A stretch of DNA of 7,138 bases, taken from Acidobacteriota bacterium (GTDB lineage: Bacteria; Acidobacteriota; Vicinamibacteria; Vicinamibacterales; UBA2999). Made by a program: the position numbers and the translations under genes. How positions within the stretch are numbered: the stretch's first letter is position 1; each line of letters begins with the position of its first letter. Location of the stretch: contig CANIAI010000119.1 in the NCBI GenBank assembly GCA_947465275.1, positions 1 through 7,138 on the forward strand. Reading direction: 5' to 3'. Positions 7,004 through 7,138 of the stretch are shown piece by piece. Below the pieces are notes generated by a model. It made no database searches and was not told the origin of the DNA. It saw only the letters and a program-made list of their open reading frames with translations.

Positions 7004-7021
7004 CCGGCGCCCCCGCGCCGG
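7004..7021 (-). repeat. Perfect GC inverted repeat in the apaG leader
   Basis: CCGGCGC (7004-7010) and GCGCCGG (7015-7021) are exact reverse complements around the loop CCCC. Seven GC pairs would make a stable hairpin ending 18 bases before the apaG GTG (30 before the alternative ATG). There is no following T-run, so a standard intrinsic terminator is unlikely. A leader RNA structure or a protein-binding palindrome is possible. Confidence 0.5.
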
Positions 7022-7093
7022 AGAACCCCGCTCCCGGGCTGCACATCACGGCCCAAAGATGGACAGCGGCGGCTGCTGATAGCATGCAGGGTG

Positions 7094-7138
7094 ATGCGAC
7101 CGGGACGGATGATGTCAGGGGAAGGGCGCGGGCACGGG
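7094..7138 (+). CDS. Possible start of a divergent gene (3' partial, tentative)
   Basis: An ATG at 7094 opens a plus-strand frame that stays open to the window end (15 codons, beginning MRPGRMMSGEG). Two more in-frame ATGs stand at 7109 and 7112. A purine stretch (GCAGGG) lies just ahead of the first. Fifteen codons are too few to recognise anything, and open frames are common at this GC content. Confidence 0.2.
   Translation, partial: MRPGRMMSGEGRGHG

Larger units (their letters stand above)
6986..7138. other. Noncoding leader upstream of apaG
   Basis: These 153 bases precede the minus-strand operon and must hold its promoter unless that lies beyond the window. They contain a strong GC hairpin (7004-7021) and the palindromes CCCGGG (7033-7038) and GCATGC (7082-7087). 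I find no promoter with acceptable -35 and -10 boxes and spacing on either strand: TGGACA at 7060-7065 resembles a -35 box, but no matching -10 stands at 16-18 bases. Confidence 0.5.

Noticed and set aside
7075..7083. Minus-strand extended -10 (TGCTATCAG) for the apaG operon
   Set aside because: It matches the -10 consensus at only four of six positions and I saw no supporting -35 box, so it is not listed as a feature.
7060..7088. Plus-strand promoter with TGGACA as the -35 box
   Set aside because: The nearest -10-like hexamer (TAGCAT, 7080-7085) gives a spacer of only 14 bases and matches poorly.

Overview
The window is GC-rich bacterial DNA, densely coding on both strands, with no RNA genes, CRISPR array or mobile element that I can see. 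The GC content, the exported metallo-beta-lactamase-fold protein with a LolA-like front domain, and the pairing of a sulfite-oxidase-type enzyme with cytochrome c fit an environmental Gram-negative bacterium. Acidobacteriota of the Vicinamibacteria type is my best guess, but this is an inference from gene style and not a placement.

Left block, + strand (1-2741): three co-directional genes. The first is a metallo-beta-lactamase-fold hydrolase that enters from the left edge. After 19 bases comes a Tat-exported molybdenum enzyme of the sulfite oxidase/SoxC/SorA family. One base later comes a small exported c-type cytochrome with two CXXCH haem sites in two copies of the same half-domain, exactly 70 residues apart. 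The last two genes look like an enzyme and its electron acceptor for periplasmic oxidation of sulfite or a related substrate. The hydrolase may act in the same pathway, but that rests only on position.

Right block, - strand (6985 down to 2751): four genes packed with gaps of 9, 7 and 1 bases. In transcription order they are apaG, a CHASE-domain hybrid histidine kinase with a C-terminal receiver, an exported M20 zinc peptidase resembling glutamate carboxypeptidase (CPG2), and a 61-residue CPXCG cysteine-rich protein. The two blocks converge, with only 9 bases between their stop codons (2742-2750) and no convincing terminator.

Right edge (6986-7138): a noncoding leader upstream of apaG. It holds a perfect all-GC inverted repeat (7-bp arms, 4-base loop) and, at the very end, a possible start of a divergent + strand gene. 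The most noteworthy items are the tandem-duplicated dihaem cytochrome beside the sulfite-oxidase-type enzyme, the apaG/kinase junction (one in-frame TAG between two genes in the same frame, GTG start), and the hairpin in the apaG leader.
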